DNA of 64,000 nt, taken from an uncultured bacterium (GTDB lineage: Bacteria > Bacillota_I > Bacilli_A > RFN20 > CAG-826). Below the pieces are notes generated by a model. It was not told the origin of the DNA and made no database searches. It worked only from the letters and a program-made list of their open reading frames with translations. The stretch spans positions 124,001-188,000 of the forward strand of contig CASDRB010000012.1 in the NCBI GenBank assembly GCA_949283025.1. The letters run 5' to 3'. Below, piece by piece: positions 1-9,732 of this stretch (position 1 is the stretch's first letter; each line of letters opens with the position of its first letter). The translations under genes were made by a program, and so were the position numbers.

Positions 1-18
1 TGTTTCAGTTTGAATCAT
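1..18 (-). CDS. rplN: 50S ribosomal protein L14, first 6 codons (partial)
   Basis: The reverse strand reads ATG followed by codons for MIQTET, the usual beginning of bacterial L14. It starts 3 nt after the rpsQ stop and is preceded by an AGGAGG ribosome-binding site about 10 nt upstream. The gene continues beyond the left edge of the window. rplN directly after rpsQ is the conserved S10/spc order. Only six residues are visible, so the call relies on position as much as on sequence. Confidence 0.85.
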
Positions 19-20
19 AC

Positions 21-359
21 TTATTCGCCCTCCTTAGCATCATTTGCAATTTCGCCAGACAAAATTTCTTCTTTTAATTCTGCCTCAGCTTCTTTAACAG
101 ACATTTCGGCCTTTTTATCAATGGAAACCAAGCGGAAACGTTTGGTAGCAGATAAAGGTCTAGTGCCCATAATGGTGACAGTATCACCAACTTTGGCAGT
201 ATTTAATTCATCGTGAACATAATATTTTTTACGATATTTGACACGTTTACCATATTTTTTATCTTTTTTGTGGGTTTCAACAAGGACGACAATGGTTTTA
301 TCGTTTTTGTTTGAGATGACGACGCCTTGAATGACGTTGCGGTGATTTCTTTCTAACAT
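21..359 (-). CDS. rpsQ: 30S ribosomal protein S17
   Basis: S17 is a primary 16S rRNA-binding protein of the small subunit. The 112-residue product carries the S17 OB-fold core ([18 protein letters not shown], then [22 protein letters not shown]) and ends its core at [13 protein letters not shown]. Bacterial S17 is normally about 85 residues. The extra ~25 residues are a C-terminal acidic/helical tail ([16 protein letters not shown] and onward). It lies between rpmC and rplN in the S10 operon and has a good ribosome-binding site. Confidence 0.97.
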   Translation of the reverse strand: MLERNHRNVIQGVVISNKNDKTIVVLVETHKKDKKYGKRVKYRKKYYVHDELNTAKVGDTVTIMGTRPLSATKRFRLVSIDKKAEMSVKEAEAELKEEILSGEIANDAKEGE

Positions 360-373
360 ATCATTGCTCCTCC

Positions 374-580
374 TTATTTTTTAACATTGATGTTTAATTC
401 GCGTTCTCTTAATACCATTAAGCAACGCGCGATGTCTTTTCTGACGCGAGTGACTTCTTCACCATGTTCTAAAGCACCCACAGCTTTTTTACGGCGAAGT
501 TCGAAGAGCTGTTCTTTAAGCTCATAAACTTTGGTGTTTAATTCGCCAGTCGACATCTCACGGATTTCGTTGAGTTTCAT
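374..580 (-). CDS. rpmC: 50S ribosomal protein L29
   Basis: L29 is a small two-helix protein near the peptide exit tunnel. The 68-residue product [18 protein letters not shown] matches the family start. The open frame extends upstream to position 613, but that part overlaps rplP. The ATG at 580 has an AGGAG ribosome-binding site (TAAAGGAGAGCAAATAACG) and begins 3 nt after the rplP stop, so it is chosen as the start. Length is normal for L29. Confidence 0.96.
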   Translation of the reverse strand: MKLNEIREMSTGELNTKVYELKEQLFELRRKKAVGALEHGEEVTRVRKDIARCLMVLRERELNINVKK

Positions 581-582
581 CG

Positions 583-996
583 TTATTTGCTCTCCTTTAC
601 TACCACTTTGCATTTAATTGGAAGTTTATACGCGGCTAAGCGCAAAGCTTCACGAGCAGTTGCTTCTGGAACACCGCCAATTTCAAACATAACGCGACCA
701 GTTTTGACAACTGCAACCCATTTTTCTGGGCTACCTTTACCAGAACCCATACGAGTTCCAGCTGCTTTTACGGTTTTGCCAATATGTGGGAAAATGCGAA
801 TCCACACTTGACCAGAACGATTAGTATATCTTGATAAAACGATACGAGCTGCTTCAATTTGATTAGCAGTAATCCAAGCACCTTCTGCAGCTTGCAAACC
901 GAATTCACCAAAGTCGACTTTATTGCCAGCTTTAGATTTGCCTTCGTAATAGACACGATGAGGACGACGGTATTTTACTCTTTTTGGTTGTAACAT
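583..996 (-). CDS. rplP: 50S ribosomal protein L16
   Basis: L16 binds 23S rRNA close to the A-site tRNA elbow. The 137-residue product begins [14 protein letters not shown] and contains the conserved [15 protein letters not shown] and [14 protein letters not shown] stretches. Its length is typical. Its ATG overlaps the rpsC stop codon, which implies translational coupling inside the S10 operon. Confidence 0.98.
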   Translation of the reverse strand: MLQPKRVKYRRPHRVYYEGKSKAGNKVDFGEFGLQAAEGAWITANQIEAARIVLSRYTNRSGQVWIRIFPHIGKTVKAAGTRMGSGKGSPEKWVAVVKTGRVMFEIGGVPEATAREALRLAAYKLPIKCKVVVKESK

Positions 997-1673
997 TATT
1001 TGTCTCCTCCTTTATCTTGAGATTTGACGCTAGGACGAATTTCGCCACGGCAGATCCAAACTTTCACACCAATACGACCATAGGTCGTAGCAGCTTCAGC
1101 AACAGCATAGTCGATGTCGCTTCTTAATGTATGTAAAGGGATAATGCCTTCTTTATAGCCTTCGCTTCTAGCAATTTCAGCTCCACCTAAACGACCAGAG
1201 ACCAAGGTACGGCAACCTTTAGCACCAGCTTTGCGAACGCGTTGAATAGCTTTCTTTTGAGCAGTTCTGAAACTAGCGCGTTCTTCTAATTGTTTAGCGA
1301 TGCTTTGAGCAACTAATGTAGCATCTAAATCAGGTTGTTTGACTTCGACAACATCAACACGTAAGTTGCCATCTTTAACTAATTTTGATAATTCATTCTT
1401 AATTTTGTTGATGTTTGCACCTTCTTGTCCGATAACCACACCAGGACGAGCGACAAACACCATGACAACGACATTGTTACCTTTATCGGTTTTTTGTCTT
1501 TCGATTTCGACATGAGACAACATCGCATCTTTTAATTCTTTGATGAGATATTCGCGGATTTTAATATCTTCATTCAAGAAGACATGGAATTGTTGATCGT
1601 TAGCATACCAACGCGATGTCCAATTACGGTTGACGCCAACACGCATACCGACTGGATTAACTTTTTGACCCAT
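996..1673 (-). CDS. rpsC: 30S ribosomal protein S3
   Basis: S3 lies at the mRNA entry site of the 30S subunit. The 225-residue product starts [16 protein letters not shown], the family signature. The KH domain is in the N-terminal half ([17 protein letters not shown]), and the C-terminal half carries [20 protein letters not shown]. Length is normal. The gene is followed by rplP with a start/stop overlap. Confidence 0.98.
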   Translation of the reverse strand: MGQKVNPVGMRVGVNRNWTSRWYANDQQFHVFLNEDIKIREYLIKELKDAMLSHVEIERQKTDKGNNVVVMVFVARPGVVIGQEGANINKIKNELSKLVKDGNLRVDVVEVKQPDLDATLVAQSIAKQLEERASFRTAQKKAIQRVRKAGAKGCRTLVSGRLGGAEIARSEGYKEGIIPLHTLRSDIDYAVAEAATTYGRIGVKVWICRGEIRPSVKSQDKGGDK

Positions 1674-1686
1674 TGTTTTTCCCTCC

Positions 1687-2199
1687 TTATCTCATCTTGA
1701 CCACTACTGTGACGTTAGCGGCTCTTTTAACCATGCCAGATGCGCTGCCTTTAGCACGTGGCAAATATCTTTTCATTCTAATGCCATCATTGGCATAAAT
1801 TTCAGCGATATATAATCTAGATTCATCCATGCCGAAGTTATTAGTTGCATTAGCGGCAGCGGATTTAATAACTTTGATAACATCACTTGTTGCAGCTTTA
1901 TTAACATTGTTTAAGATGCCTAATGCTTCTTTAACATCCTTATTTCTAACTAAGTCGATAACCAATCTAACTTTGCGAGGAGTAGTACGAATGTTTTTAG
2001 CGATTGCTCTAGCTTCGGTTGGAGTTGGTTTGGCTGGTTTAACTTTTTCGACTTTTTCGGCCTTTTTGGCCTTTGCTTCGGTTTTAGTTGCCGCTTTTTT
2101 TGTTGTCTTTTTAGCTTTTGGAGTAGTTTCTTTAACTTCTTCTTTTACTTCTTTGACATCTTCGTTAGCGACGACTTCAGCTTTTTTCTTTGTTGCCAT
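1687..2199 (-). CDS. rplV: 50S ribosomal protein L22 with long N-terminal extension
   Basis: The L22 core spans about residues 59-170 (PTEARAIAKNIRTTPRKVR to ANVTVVVKMR), including the beta-hairpin loop GIRMKRYLPRAKGSASGMV that lines the exit tunnel. L22 is usually 110-118 residues; this one is 170. Residues 1-58 form a Lys/Ala/Glu-rich, low-complexity tail (KKAEVVANEDVKEVKEEVKE and onward). The start is firm: AGGAGG precedes the ATG and the frame follows rpsS directly. The tail is probably disordered or helical at the ribosome surface. Confidence 0.96.
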   Translation of the reverse strand: MATKKKAEVVANEDVKEVKEEVKETTPKAKKTTKKAATKTEAKAKKAEKVEKVKPAKPTPTEARAIAKNIRTTPRKVRLVIDLVRNKDVKEALGILNNVNKAATSDVIKVIKSAAANATNNFGMDESRLYIAEIYANDGIRMKRYLPRAKGSASGMVKRAANVTVVVKMR

Positions 2200-2207
2200 A
2201 AGACCTC

Positions 2208-2495
2208 CTATTTGCTAGCGGCTTTATCAGCAGCATTATTGCCGTGGTGACCGCTATATTTTCTAGTTGGGGCAAATTCCCCTAATTTATGGCCGACCAT
2301 ATCTTCGGTGACATAAACTGAGATATGTTCTTTGCCGTTATAAACCGCAAAGGTATGACCGACAAATATTGGATAAATTGTACTTCTTCTTGACCAAGTT
2401 TTGATGATTTCTTTACGATTAGCAGCATCCAATGCTTCCACTTTTTTCATTAAGTGTTCATCGACAAATGGTCCTTTTTTCAAACTTCTTGCCAT
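2208..2495 (-). CDS. rpsS: 30S ribosomal protein S19
   Basis: S19 binds the 3' domain of 16S rRNA in the 30S head together with S13. The 95-residue product begins [19 protein letters not shown] and contains [18 protein letters not shown] and [15 protein letters not shown], which match the whole family. Length is normal. It lies between rplB and rplV in the S10 operon. Confidence 0.98.
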   Translation of the reverse strand: MARSLKKGPFVDEHLMKKVEALDAANRKEIIKTWSRRSTIYPIFVGHTFAVYNGKEHISVYVTEDMVGHKLGEFAPTRKYSGHHGNNAADKAASK

Positions 2496-2515
2496 CTTAT
2501 TTTCCTCCTTTGCGA

Positions 2516-3352
2516 TTATTTAGTTCTGCTTCGACGTCTAATAATTAATTGAGTCGATGCTTTTTTATTTTTTCTTGTTTTAATACCCATTGCACGTTTA
2601 CCCCAAGGAGTTCTTGGTGCATCGCGACCAACTGGACATTTACCTTCACCACCACCATGAGGGTGATCGCATGGGTTCATGACCGAACCACGAACAGTTG
2701 GACGAGTACCCAACCATCTTGTTTTACCAGCTTTACCTTTATTAATTAAGGAATAATCTGAGTTGCCAACTTGTCCGATGGTAGCGCGGCAAGTATTTAA
2801 GACTTTGCGCATTTCACCGCTAGCTAAACGCAAGATAACATATTTGCCTTCAGCACCTAACAATTGGGCACTAGTTCCAGCGGCACGACATAGTTGAGCA
2901 CCTTTACCAGGAGTTAATTCAACATTGTGGATAAATGTACCTTCTGGAATGTTTTTCATTACCATGGCATTGCCGACTTTAATGTCAACAGTCTCGCCAG
3001 AAACGATTTTATCTCCGACTTTTAAACCAGATGGATAGATGATATAGCGCTTTTCACCATCGGCGTATGCCACTAATGAAATGTAAGCATTGCGGTTTGG
3101 ATCATATTCGACTGTTTTAACAGTAGCAGGAATATTATCCTTATTTCTTTTAAAATCAATGACACGATATTTTTGTTTGTGTCCACCGCCAATATGACGA
3201 GTGGTAATTACGCCTTGGTTGTTTCTTCCGCCTGTTTTGGTTTTCTTGATTAATAAACTTTTCTCAGGAGTGGATGTCGTAATTTCTTCAAATGTCGTGT
3301 TTGTCATGTTGCGACGGCTTGGTGTCGTCGGCTTGTAAGTTCTAATAGACAT
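2516..3352 (-). CDS. rplB: 50S ribosomal protein L2
   Basis: L2 is required for subunit association and for the peptidyl-transferase centre. The 278-residue product starts [17 protein letters not shown], carries [19 protein letters not shown], and has the conserved C-terminal loop [14 protein letters not shown] with the functionally essential histidine. Length is typical. It lies downstream of rplW with a normal ribosome-binding site. Confidence 0.98.
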   Translation of the reverse strand: MSIRTYKPTTPSRRNMTNTTFEEITTSTPEKSLLIKKTKTGGRNNQGVITTRHIGGGHKQKYRVIDFKRNKDNIPATVKTVEYDPNRNAYISLVAYADGEKRYIIYPSGLKVGDKIVSGETVDIKVGNAMVMKNIPEGTFIHNVELTPGKGAQLCRAAGTSAQLLGAEGKYVILRLASGEMRKVLNTCRATIGQVGNSDYSLINKGKAGKTRWLGTRPTVRGSVMNPCDHPHGGGEGKCPVGRDAPRTPWGKRAMGIKTRKNKKASTQLIIRRRSRTK

Positions 3353-3388
3353 TTTAATCCTCCTATATTTGAGTGATAGTCACGATGA

Positions 3389-3754
3389 CTATTCTTTGAA
3401 TAAGTCAATCGCTTCGCCTTCAGCGATGGTAACGATTGCTTTTTTATAACCGCCGACAATACCTTGATAACGGCTGCCGCGAGTTTTAGTTTTCGAAATA
3501 ACATTTGAGATTTTGACATCGACGACTTTTACTTGATAAAGTCTTTCAAATGCTAATTTGACTTCGGTCTTATTGGTGTTATTAGCAACCTTTAATGTTA
3601 CTTTGTTTTGCTCTTGCATCAATGACATTGATTTTTCAGTGATGACTGGAGCGAGAATGACTTCGAAGTCTTTAAAAGTCGGTTTTGCAAATCGCAATTC
3701 GACTTTTTCTTCTTTTTTAGTTGCCTTTTTGGCTGTTTTTTTAACTTCTGCCAT
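3389..3754 (-). CDS. rplW: 50S ribosomal protein L23 with N-terminal extension
   Basis: L23 sits at the exit-tunnel rim and is a docking site for trigger factor and SRP. The core begins near residue 29 (FEVILAPVITEKSMSLM) and runs to the end (GVVGGYKKAIVTI-like C terminus). The first ~28 residues are an additional Lys/Ala-rich tail (MAEVKKTAKKATKKEEKVEL). L23 normally starts within a few residues of the PVITEKS motif, so this is an extension. It begins just after the rplD stop codon. Confidence 0.96.
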   Translation of the reverse strand: MAEVKKTAKKATKKEEKVELRFAKPTFKDFEVILAPVITEKSMSLMQEQNKVTLKVANNTNKTEVKLAFERLYQVKVVDVKISNVISKTKTRGSRYQGIVGGYKKAIVTIAEGEAIDLFKE

Positions 3755-3755
3755 A

Positions 3756-4394
3756 CTAGTTCAAAGCCTCCTCTAATTGTTTGACGGCTGCCTTGGTGAT
3801 AAGTAAATTGTCGACATTTAATAAATCATAGACACTGACATTGCTTGGAACAACTACCTTAACCCAATTGAGATTGTTGGCGCTGCATACCAAGTTATCA
3901 TCCAAGGTTTCCGCGACAACTAATACTTTATCGCCAGTTTTTAAAGCTTTGAGCATCTCGCGGAAGTTTTTGGTTTTCTTTTCAGCAAATTTCATTTCAT
4001 CAACAACAACCAAACCGTTTTTAGTTAAAAGTGATAATGCTGATCTTAAAGCCAAGTTGTGTTCTTTTTTGTTTTGAGATAATTTCCAATTTTGTTCACC
4101 AGTAGGACCAAACACGGTTCCACCACCAACCCAAATTGGAGAACGGCTAGATCCGGCTCTCGCACGTCCGGTGCCTTTTTGACGCCATGGTTTTTTACCA
4201 CCACCACTGACTTCATGTCTCACTTTAGTTTTAGCAGTTCCTTGACGAGAATTAGCTTGATAAACTTGGACGGCATCAAACATAACTTGAGTGTTAGGTT
4301 CAATTCCGAAGACGCGAGCGGATAAACTCATTTTGGAAACTTCTTCACCAGCTTGATTATAAACTTTAACGCTGACTGTTTTCTTTTCTGCCAT
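3756..4394 (-). CDS. rplD: 50S ribosomal protein L4
   Basis: L4 is a 23S rRNA-binding protein whose loop reaches the exit tunnel; in enterobacteria it also represses its own S10 operon. The 212-residue product contains the tunnel loop TAKTKVRHEVSGGGKKPWRQ followed by KGTGRARAGSSRSPIWVGGG, and the C-terminal half KVLVVAETLDDNLV. Length is typical. The structured leader upstream of rpsJ makes autoregulation possible here, but a link to L4 is inference. Confidence 0.97.
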   Translation of the reverse strand: MAEKKTVSVKVYNQAGEEVSKMSLSARVFGIEPNTQVMFDAVQVYQANSRQGTAKTKVRHEVSGGGKKPWRQKGTGRARAGSSRSPIWVGGGTVFGPTGEQNWKLSQNKKEHNLALRSALSLLTKNGLVVVDEMKFAEKKTKNFREMLKALKTGDKVLVVAETLDDNLVCSANNLNWVKVVVPSNVSVYDLLNVDNLLITKAAVKQLEEALN

Positions 4395-4417
4395 AGTTTT
4401 TCTCCTTTCCGTCCAAA

Positions 4418-5122
4418 TTAATTATTTCCTTCAGCTGGTTCTTCAGCTTTTGGAGCACGATTGATTAGTTCTTTGACAACTGGGGTGCCTTTTTGAGTTT
4501 TGATTGGGCTTCTTACTGTCACCAAAGATTTTTTTGAACCTGGTAAGGCACCTTTAATTAATAAATAGCCTTTTTCTACGTTGCTATCGACCACAACAAG
4601 GTTTAATACAGTAACCGATTTATTCCCCATGTGACCAGACATCTTTTTACCAGGAATGACGCGGTTGTTGCAACGACCATTATTTGCAAATGATCCTTGA
4701 CCGCGATGATATCCGGAACCATGTCCTTTTGGACCGATGTGGTGATTCCATCTTTTGATAACGCCGGCATATCCGTGACCTTTGCTAGTTCCAATTACGT
4801 CGACGACATCACCAGCTTTGAATAAATCGCAAGTAATGACATCTCCTACTTTATAATTTTTCATTTCATCGCCCTTTAATTCAGCGTGATGATATTTGCA
4901 TGTGGTACCAGCTTTTAAATCAATGCCTCGGATACACTTGTTGGTACGGCTTTCTTTTTTATCTTCATAACCAACTTGCACAGCTTCATAGCCATCCTTT
5001 TCTAAGGTTTTGACTTGAGTGACGACATTTGGTAAGACTTCGACGACGGTAACAGCATACATTGTGCCATCATTAGCGAAGACTTGTGTCATGCCCATTT
5101 TACGTCCTAAAATAGCTTTCAT
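4418..5122 (-). CDS. rplC: 50S ribosomal protein L3
   Basis: L3 binds near the peptidyl-transferase centre. The product begins MKAILGRKMGMTQVF and contains the conserved GTSKGHGYAGVIKRWNHH and the glycine/histidine loop GPKGHGSGYHRGQGS. It has 234 residues compared with about 209 in many bacteria. The extra residues are a C-terminal acidic tail (RAPKAEEPAEGNN). It is the second gene of the S10 operon. Confidence 0.98.
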   Translation of the reverse strand: MKAILGRKMGMTQVFANDGTMYAVTVVEVLPNVVTQVKTLEKDGYEAVQVGYEDKKESRTNKCIRGIDLKAGTTCKYHHAELKGDEMKNYKVGDVITCDLFKAGDVVDVIGTSKGHGYAGVIKRWNHHIGPKGHGSGYHRGQGSFANNGRCNNRVIPGKKMSGHMGNKSVTVLNLVVVDSNVEKGYLLIKGALPGSKKSLVTVRSPIKTQKGTPVVKELINRAPKAEEPAEGNN

Positions 5123-5136
5123 CTGTCTTACCCTCC

Positions 5137-5448
5137 TTATAATTTAATGTCGATATCAACACCTGAAGGTAAATCTAGATTTCTCAATGCATCAATTGTT
5201 TCCTTTTTAGGATTGGTGATATCGATAATTCTTTTGTGCGTTCTAATTTCGAATTGTTCACGAGCGTCTTTATATTTGTGGACAGCTCTTAAGATAGTGA
5301 ACACTTGCTTTTCCGTTGGGAGCGGAACTGGACCGACGACTTTGGCACCAGTATTTTTCGCTGCTTCAACAATCTTAGCGGCGCTTGTATCAAGATTAGC
5401 ATGATCAAACGATTTTAAGCGAACCCTAATTTTGGTGGTTTTTGCCAT
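5137..5448 (-). CDS. rpsJ: 30S ribosomal protein S10
   Basis: S10 is a 30S head protein that, as NusE, also joins transcription antitermination complexes. The 103-residue product contains [20 protein letters not shown], the [17 protein letters not shown] loop and the C-terminal [12 protein letters not shown], all typical. It is the first gene of the operon, starts after an AGGAGG site, and follows a ~120-nt structured leader with its own promoter. Confidence 0.98.
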   Translation of the reverse strand: MAKTTKIRVRLKSFDHANLDTSAAKIVEAAKNTGAKVVGPVPLPTEKQVFTILRAVHKYKDAREQFEIRTHKRIIDITNPKKETIDALRNLDLPSGVDIDIKL

Positions 5449-5492
5449 GATTTTTCCTCCTTAAATTTTTATCAGGCTAGACATTTTGCTCA

Positions 5493-5553
5493 GTGCGAAT
5501 TACCCGATTGCCCTTTCATGACAACGCCTGTGGGCGTATCGGCAACCTCGCAC
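5493..5553 (-). ncRNA. Structured S10-operon leader (nested hairpin)
   Basis: On the minus strand the leader can fold into one nested stem. The outer arms are GTGCGA (5553-5548) and TCGCAC (5498-5493). A second helix is GGTTGCC (5547-5541) with GGCAATC (5512-5506). An apical hairpin is ACGCC-CACA-GGCGT. All arms pair with at most one wobble. It lies between the promoter and the rpsJ ribosome-binding site. This is a typical arrangement for a ribosomal-protein autoregulatory leader; the ligand is not determined. Confidence 0.6.
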
Positions 5554-5576
5554 ATCAATGCGCAGTCAACGTTTAA

Positions 5577-5605
5577 AATATACCTATATGTAGGCATAAT
5601 GTCAA
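5577..5605 (-). promoter_or_regulatory. SigA-type promoter of the S10 operon
   Basis: A perfect -35 box TTGACA (5605-5600) and a -10 box TATATT (5582-5577) are separated by exactly 17 nt on the minus strand. The start point would fall near 5570. This leaves about 120 nt of leader before rpsJ. Confidence 0.85.
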
Positions 5606-5717
5606 TATTTTATTTAATAAATTAATATAAAAATTTACTTTACTACCAAATCCAATATGAAAAAATTGGAAAACTCAATCCGTTTTTTTGTCGCAAAAAA
5701 AGATAAAACAAACATTT

Positions 5718-6353
5718 TTAACCTTCATTTTTTAATTTTTCCAGTCTTTTTTTATAACTATATTTGCAGCCGCAATAATCTTGAAAATAAAGATTGTATT
5801 TTCGACAAATTTCCAGTTCTTTTTCATACCCGTTTTCTTTTTTGAAATCGCAAGGTAACCATTTTACATTTGGAAATAAAATTTCCAATTTATAGCCAAT
5901 TTCATTCAACTTTAAGGCATTTTTATATCTAGAAATACTCATGACAGAACAGACATAATCACAATGATTTTTACTAGCATATTCAAACGCTTCTTTCAAT
6001 CGTTTTTCATAGCATATAAAACAACGATTGCCACCTTCTTTTTCGTCTTTATATGGTTCTAAATCAATGTTATATTTTTGATTATCATATTGTGGCTCAA
6101 TAATATCGATATCTGCTTTAATATCACCCAAATATTTTTTCAATTCATCCAAGCGCCTTTTGTATTCTTCGTATGGATAAATGTTAGAATTGTTGTAAAT
6201 GATAGTTATGTCAAAATAATCTTTTAAATACGTGTAGGGAATGGCAAAACATGGTCCACAGCAAACATGAAGAAGCATTTTTGGTTTTCCGCTTACTTGT
6301 TTTAATGTGTCTTTCATCAACAAATGAAAATTTATGTTTTTTAATCTATCCAT
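5718..6353 (-). CDS. queH: Epoxyqueuosine reductase QueH
   Basis: QueH (formerly DUF208) reduces epoxyqueuosine-tRNA to queuosine-tRNA and replaces the unrelated QueG. The protein has LHVCCGPC near its N terminus and two further cysteine pairs, [10 protein letters not shown] and DYCGCKYS, which fit the iron-sulfur and metal ligands of the family. The ATG at 6353 overlaps the queA stop codon. An upstream TTG at 6374 is possible but lacks a Shine-Dalgarno sequence. It is the last gene of the queT-tgt-queA-queH operon. Confidence 0.93.
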   Translation of the reverse strand: MDRLKNINFHLLMKDTLKQVSGKPKMLLHVCCGPCFAIPYTYLKDYFDITIIYNNSNIYPYEEYKRRLDELKKYLGDIKADIDIIEPQYDNQKYNIDLEPYKDEKEGGNRCFICYEKRLKEAFEYASKNHCDYVCSVMSISRYKNALKLNEIGYKLEILFPNVKWLPCDFKKENGYEKELEICRKYNLYFQDYCGCKYSYKKRLEKLKNEG

Positions 6354-7377
6354 GAATAAACATTGAGTCTCCAAAAGAAAAAAAGCGATATTTATTCAAA
6401 ACTGCATGCTTATAACATTTTAAAATAAACTCTCTACCGGCAAGAGCAGAAACAAGCATAATTAAAGTTGATTTAGGCAAATGAAAATTGGTTATCAAAC
6501 CATCAATGGCTTTAAATTGATATCCGGGTTGAATAAAAATATTAGTCGATTCAAAAGTGGGAGTAAATTTTCCATATTTATCCATATTTGCCTCTAATGT
6601 TCTTGTAGAAGTTGTACCAATGGCAATCAATCGACGATGTTGGCTTTTAGCCATATTCAATAAATCAGCAGCTTGTTTAGATATTTCATAATATTCAGCG
6701 TGCATTATATGATCGTTTGTATCTTTAACTTTCACTGGCCTGAATGTACCTAATCCGATATGAAGAGTAATGTCCACTACTTCAATGCCTTTCGCTTTAA
6801 TTTTTTCAAAAAGCTCGTCAGTAAAATGGAAACCCGCTGTTGGAGCAGCAGCGCTTCCTTCTACTTTTGCATAAACCGTTTGATATCGATCATTTTCGCA
6901 TAACTGCTTTTTTATATATGGAGGTAGCGGCATCTTTCCTAATTGATCCAATATTTCTAAAAAAATGCCATTATACATCATTTCCATGATGCGAATTCCC
7001 TCGTCTTTAACCTCGACGCATCTAGCAACTAATAAAGTTCCATCGCCAAAGTATATGATTGTTCCTTCCTTTATGACTTTAGCATTACCACAAAGGCATT
7101 CCCAAATATCTTTTTTTAATTGTCTTAATAGCAATACTTCTACATGCGCATTAGTATCTTTTTTATTTCCTAACAAACGTGCTGGTATCACTTTCGTATT
7201 ATTTCTAATTAACACATCTCCAGGATTAAGATAATCGATAATGTCAAAAAAATATTTATCTTGATAGGTCTGATTGGTTTTATCAATTACTAATAAACGA
7301 GAATGATCTCGCTTTTGTTCAGGATATTGCGCAATTAAATCTTCTGGCAAATCAAAGTCAAATAAATCAATATCCAT
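6346..7377 (-). CDS. queA: S-adenosylmethionine:tRNA ribosyltransferase-isomerase
   Basis: QueA transfers the ribosyl part of SAM to preQ1 in tRNA and makes epoxyqueuosine. The 343-residue product starts [20 protein letters not shown] and contains [30 protein letters not shown] and [11 protein letters not shown], all family hallmarks. Length is typical. It starts 1 nt downstream of the tgt stop codon and overlaps queH at its end. Confidence 0.98.
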   Translation of the reverse strand: MDIDLFDFDLPEDLIAQYPEQKRDHSRLLVIDKTNQTYQDKYFFDIIDYLNPGDVLIRNNTKVIPARLLGNKKDTNAHVEVLLLRQLKKDIWECLCGNAKVIKEGTIIYFGDGTLLVARCVEVKDEGIRIMEMMYNGIFLEILDQLGKMPLPPYIKKQLCENDRYQTVYAKVEGSAAAPTAGFHFTDELFEKIKAKGIEVVDITLHIGLGTFRPVKVKDTNDHIMHAEYYEISKQAADLLNMAKSQHRRLIAIGTTSTRTLEANMDKYGKFTPTFESTNIFIQPGYQFKAIDGLITNFHLPKSTLIMLVSALAGREFILKCYKHAVLNKYRFFSFGDSMFIHG

Positions 7378-7378
7378 G

Positions 7379-8524
<1,146 letters not shown>

Positions 8525-8527
8525 TTA

Positions 8528-9040
8528 TCAAAACTTAAAATCAATATTTTGGCTAGCGTTAATTATATCTTTAAAATCGTGGCGATTTTTCAAAATAAGC
8601 AAAATAAAATAAGATACAAGTAAAACGACCAATTCTCCTAAAGCGACCCATCCAGCTGAAATAAAAAATGTTTCAATTGGACCAAAATTATAAATAAACC
8701 AATAAAGTTCAAAGCCCACGATTAAAGCGTTGAATAAAACTGGATATATAATAGCGATGAGCAAATGTTTAGAAAACATGATGCAGGCGCATGCTAGCGC
8801 GCTTGCCAACGTGCCAAACAAAACATCCCAAAGCGATAATGTTGATCCTAAATTTGCGATGGCAGTTCCTAGACAAATACCATAAATATAATTCTTTTTA
8901 AAAAAGACTAAAAGAACAAAAAATTCAGCAATTCTAAACTGAACCATTCCATAAGATATAGGGATTGATATAAGCGTTAACGCCACATATGCAGCAGCGA
9001 TAATGGCATTGTAACAAATGTCTTTAGTTGTAAGTTTCAA
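8528..9040 (-). CDS. queT: QueT-family queuosine-precursor ECF transporter S component
   Basis: The 170-residue product is a five- to six-helix membrane protein of the QueT (COG4708) type. It begins MKLTTKDICYNAIIAAAYVA, typical of S components, and has FRIAEFFVLLVFF and GSTLSLWDVLFGTLAS. It would bind preQ1 and work with a shared ECF module that is not in this window. The start codon is TTG at 9040; GGAG lies 9 nt upstream, inside a preQ1 riboswitch. An in-frame ATG at 9049 stops after two codons. Confidence 0.92.
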   Translation of the reverse strand: MKLTTKDICYNAIIAAAYVALTLISIPISYGMVQFRIAEFFVLLVFFKKNYIYGICLGTAIANLGSTLSLWDVLFGTLASALACACIMFSKHLLIAIIYPVLFNALIVGFELYWFIYNFGPIETFFISAGWVALGELVVLLVSYFILLILKNRHDFKDIINASQNIDFKF

Positions 9041-9049
9041 TTAAATCAT

Positions 9050-9090
9050 CTCCTTGTTTTTTCAAAGTGGTTAGGCAAGGTCAACACTTT
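9050..9090 (-). promoter_or_regulatory. preQ1-I-type riboswitch controlling queT translation
   Basis: On the minus strand, P1 is AAAGTG (9090-9085) pairing with CACTTT (9069-9064). The loop holds CCTTG (9080-9076), which pairs with CAAGG (9056-9052) after an A-rich linker GAAAAAA. The result is an H-type pseudoknot. The loop segment CCTAAC and the A-rich L3 match the preQ1-I layout. CAAGG overlaps the AAGGAG ribosome-binding site of queT, so ligand binding should block translation of the transporter. The operon it leads consists of queuosine genes. Confidence 0.85.
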
Positions 9091-9104
9091 TATTTGCTCA
9101 AATA

Positions 9105-9132
9105 TTTTTAAACAGGCGCAAAAAATTGTCAA
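9105..9132 (-). promoter_or_regulatory. Promoter of the queT-tgt-queA-queH operon
   Basis: A consensus -35 TTGACA (9132-9127) is followed after 16 nt by TAAAAA (9110-9105) on the minus strand, 15 nt upstream of the riboswitch P1 stem. The -10 is imperfect and could shift by a base. Confidence 0.55.
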
Positions 9133-9144
9133 GATGCGAAACTA

Positions 9145-9732
9145 TTAAAAATAATATTGAACTACAGTTAAAACAATTTGTTTATTTGTTTCATATTCAT
9201 CTTTTAATCTAGATTTATCAACAATTGCTCCTTTTGATTTAGCGTATTCATAAAACTCTTTAGTAAAAAACCAAAACTTAATCATCGTTGTTTTAAAAGG
9301 CGCTTTATCATCAATTCCATCAGCATAATTAAAAGGCATATAATATAAAAGATTTTTATCAGACATTATCCAATTATGAGGATAAAAATCAAGTGTTATT
9401 TTTTCATGATCAGCATACCATGATGCTTCAAAAATTTGTTGGAAATATGGCTCCCCTAAGTCCTGAGTTAACAGTGTTTCAAAAACACTTTTCCCTTGAA
9501 CATACTCCATTAAAACTAGTTGATTTTTTTTGTCAATTTTTTTAATCTTTGGAATTCTCACACCAGAAATTTGCAAACGCTTTTGATACTTTAAAAAATT
9601 TTTAAATTCATCTGAATCAATATTAAAATCTCTAATTACAAATACTTTATTTTTATAACTCACTTTAAAATGATGATTGCCTAATTTTTCTAAAATTTTT
9701 ATCGGTTTGTTTTTAAAAATTATTTCTTCCAT
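9145..9732 (-). CDS. Protein kinase-like fold protein, possibly degenerate
   Basis: The 195-residue cytoplasmic protein shows a shrunken kinase/APH-like layout. Residues 20-34 form an N-lobe sheet ending in FVIRDF, with Arg34 where kinases have the ATP lysine. A hinge VLMEYVQGK lies near residue 76. LDFYPHN (residues 114-120) keeps the Asp-x4-Asn spacing of the catalytic loop. The DFG triplet is replaced by MPF. It may be a pseudokinase or a small-molecule kinase. Its ATG follows the metalloprotease stop codon directly, with AGGTGG upstream, so both are co-expressed. Confidence 0.5.
   Translation of the reverse strand: MEEIIFKNKPIKILEKLGNHHFKVSYKNKVFVIRDFNIDSDEFKNFLKYQKRLQISGVRIPKIKKIDKKNQLVLMEYVQGKSVFETLLTQDLGEPYFQQIFEASWYADHEKITLDFYPHNWIMSDKNLLYYMPFNYADGIDDKAPFKTTMIKFWFFTKEFYEYAKSKGAIVDKSRLKDEYETNKQIVLTVVQYYF

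Noticed and set aside
1829-2218. Open frame of 129 codons opposite rplV
   Set aside because: It is the antisense shadow of the Lys/Ala-rich L22 tail; no ribosome-binding site and no known product.
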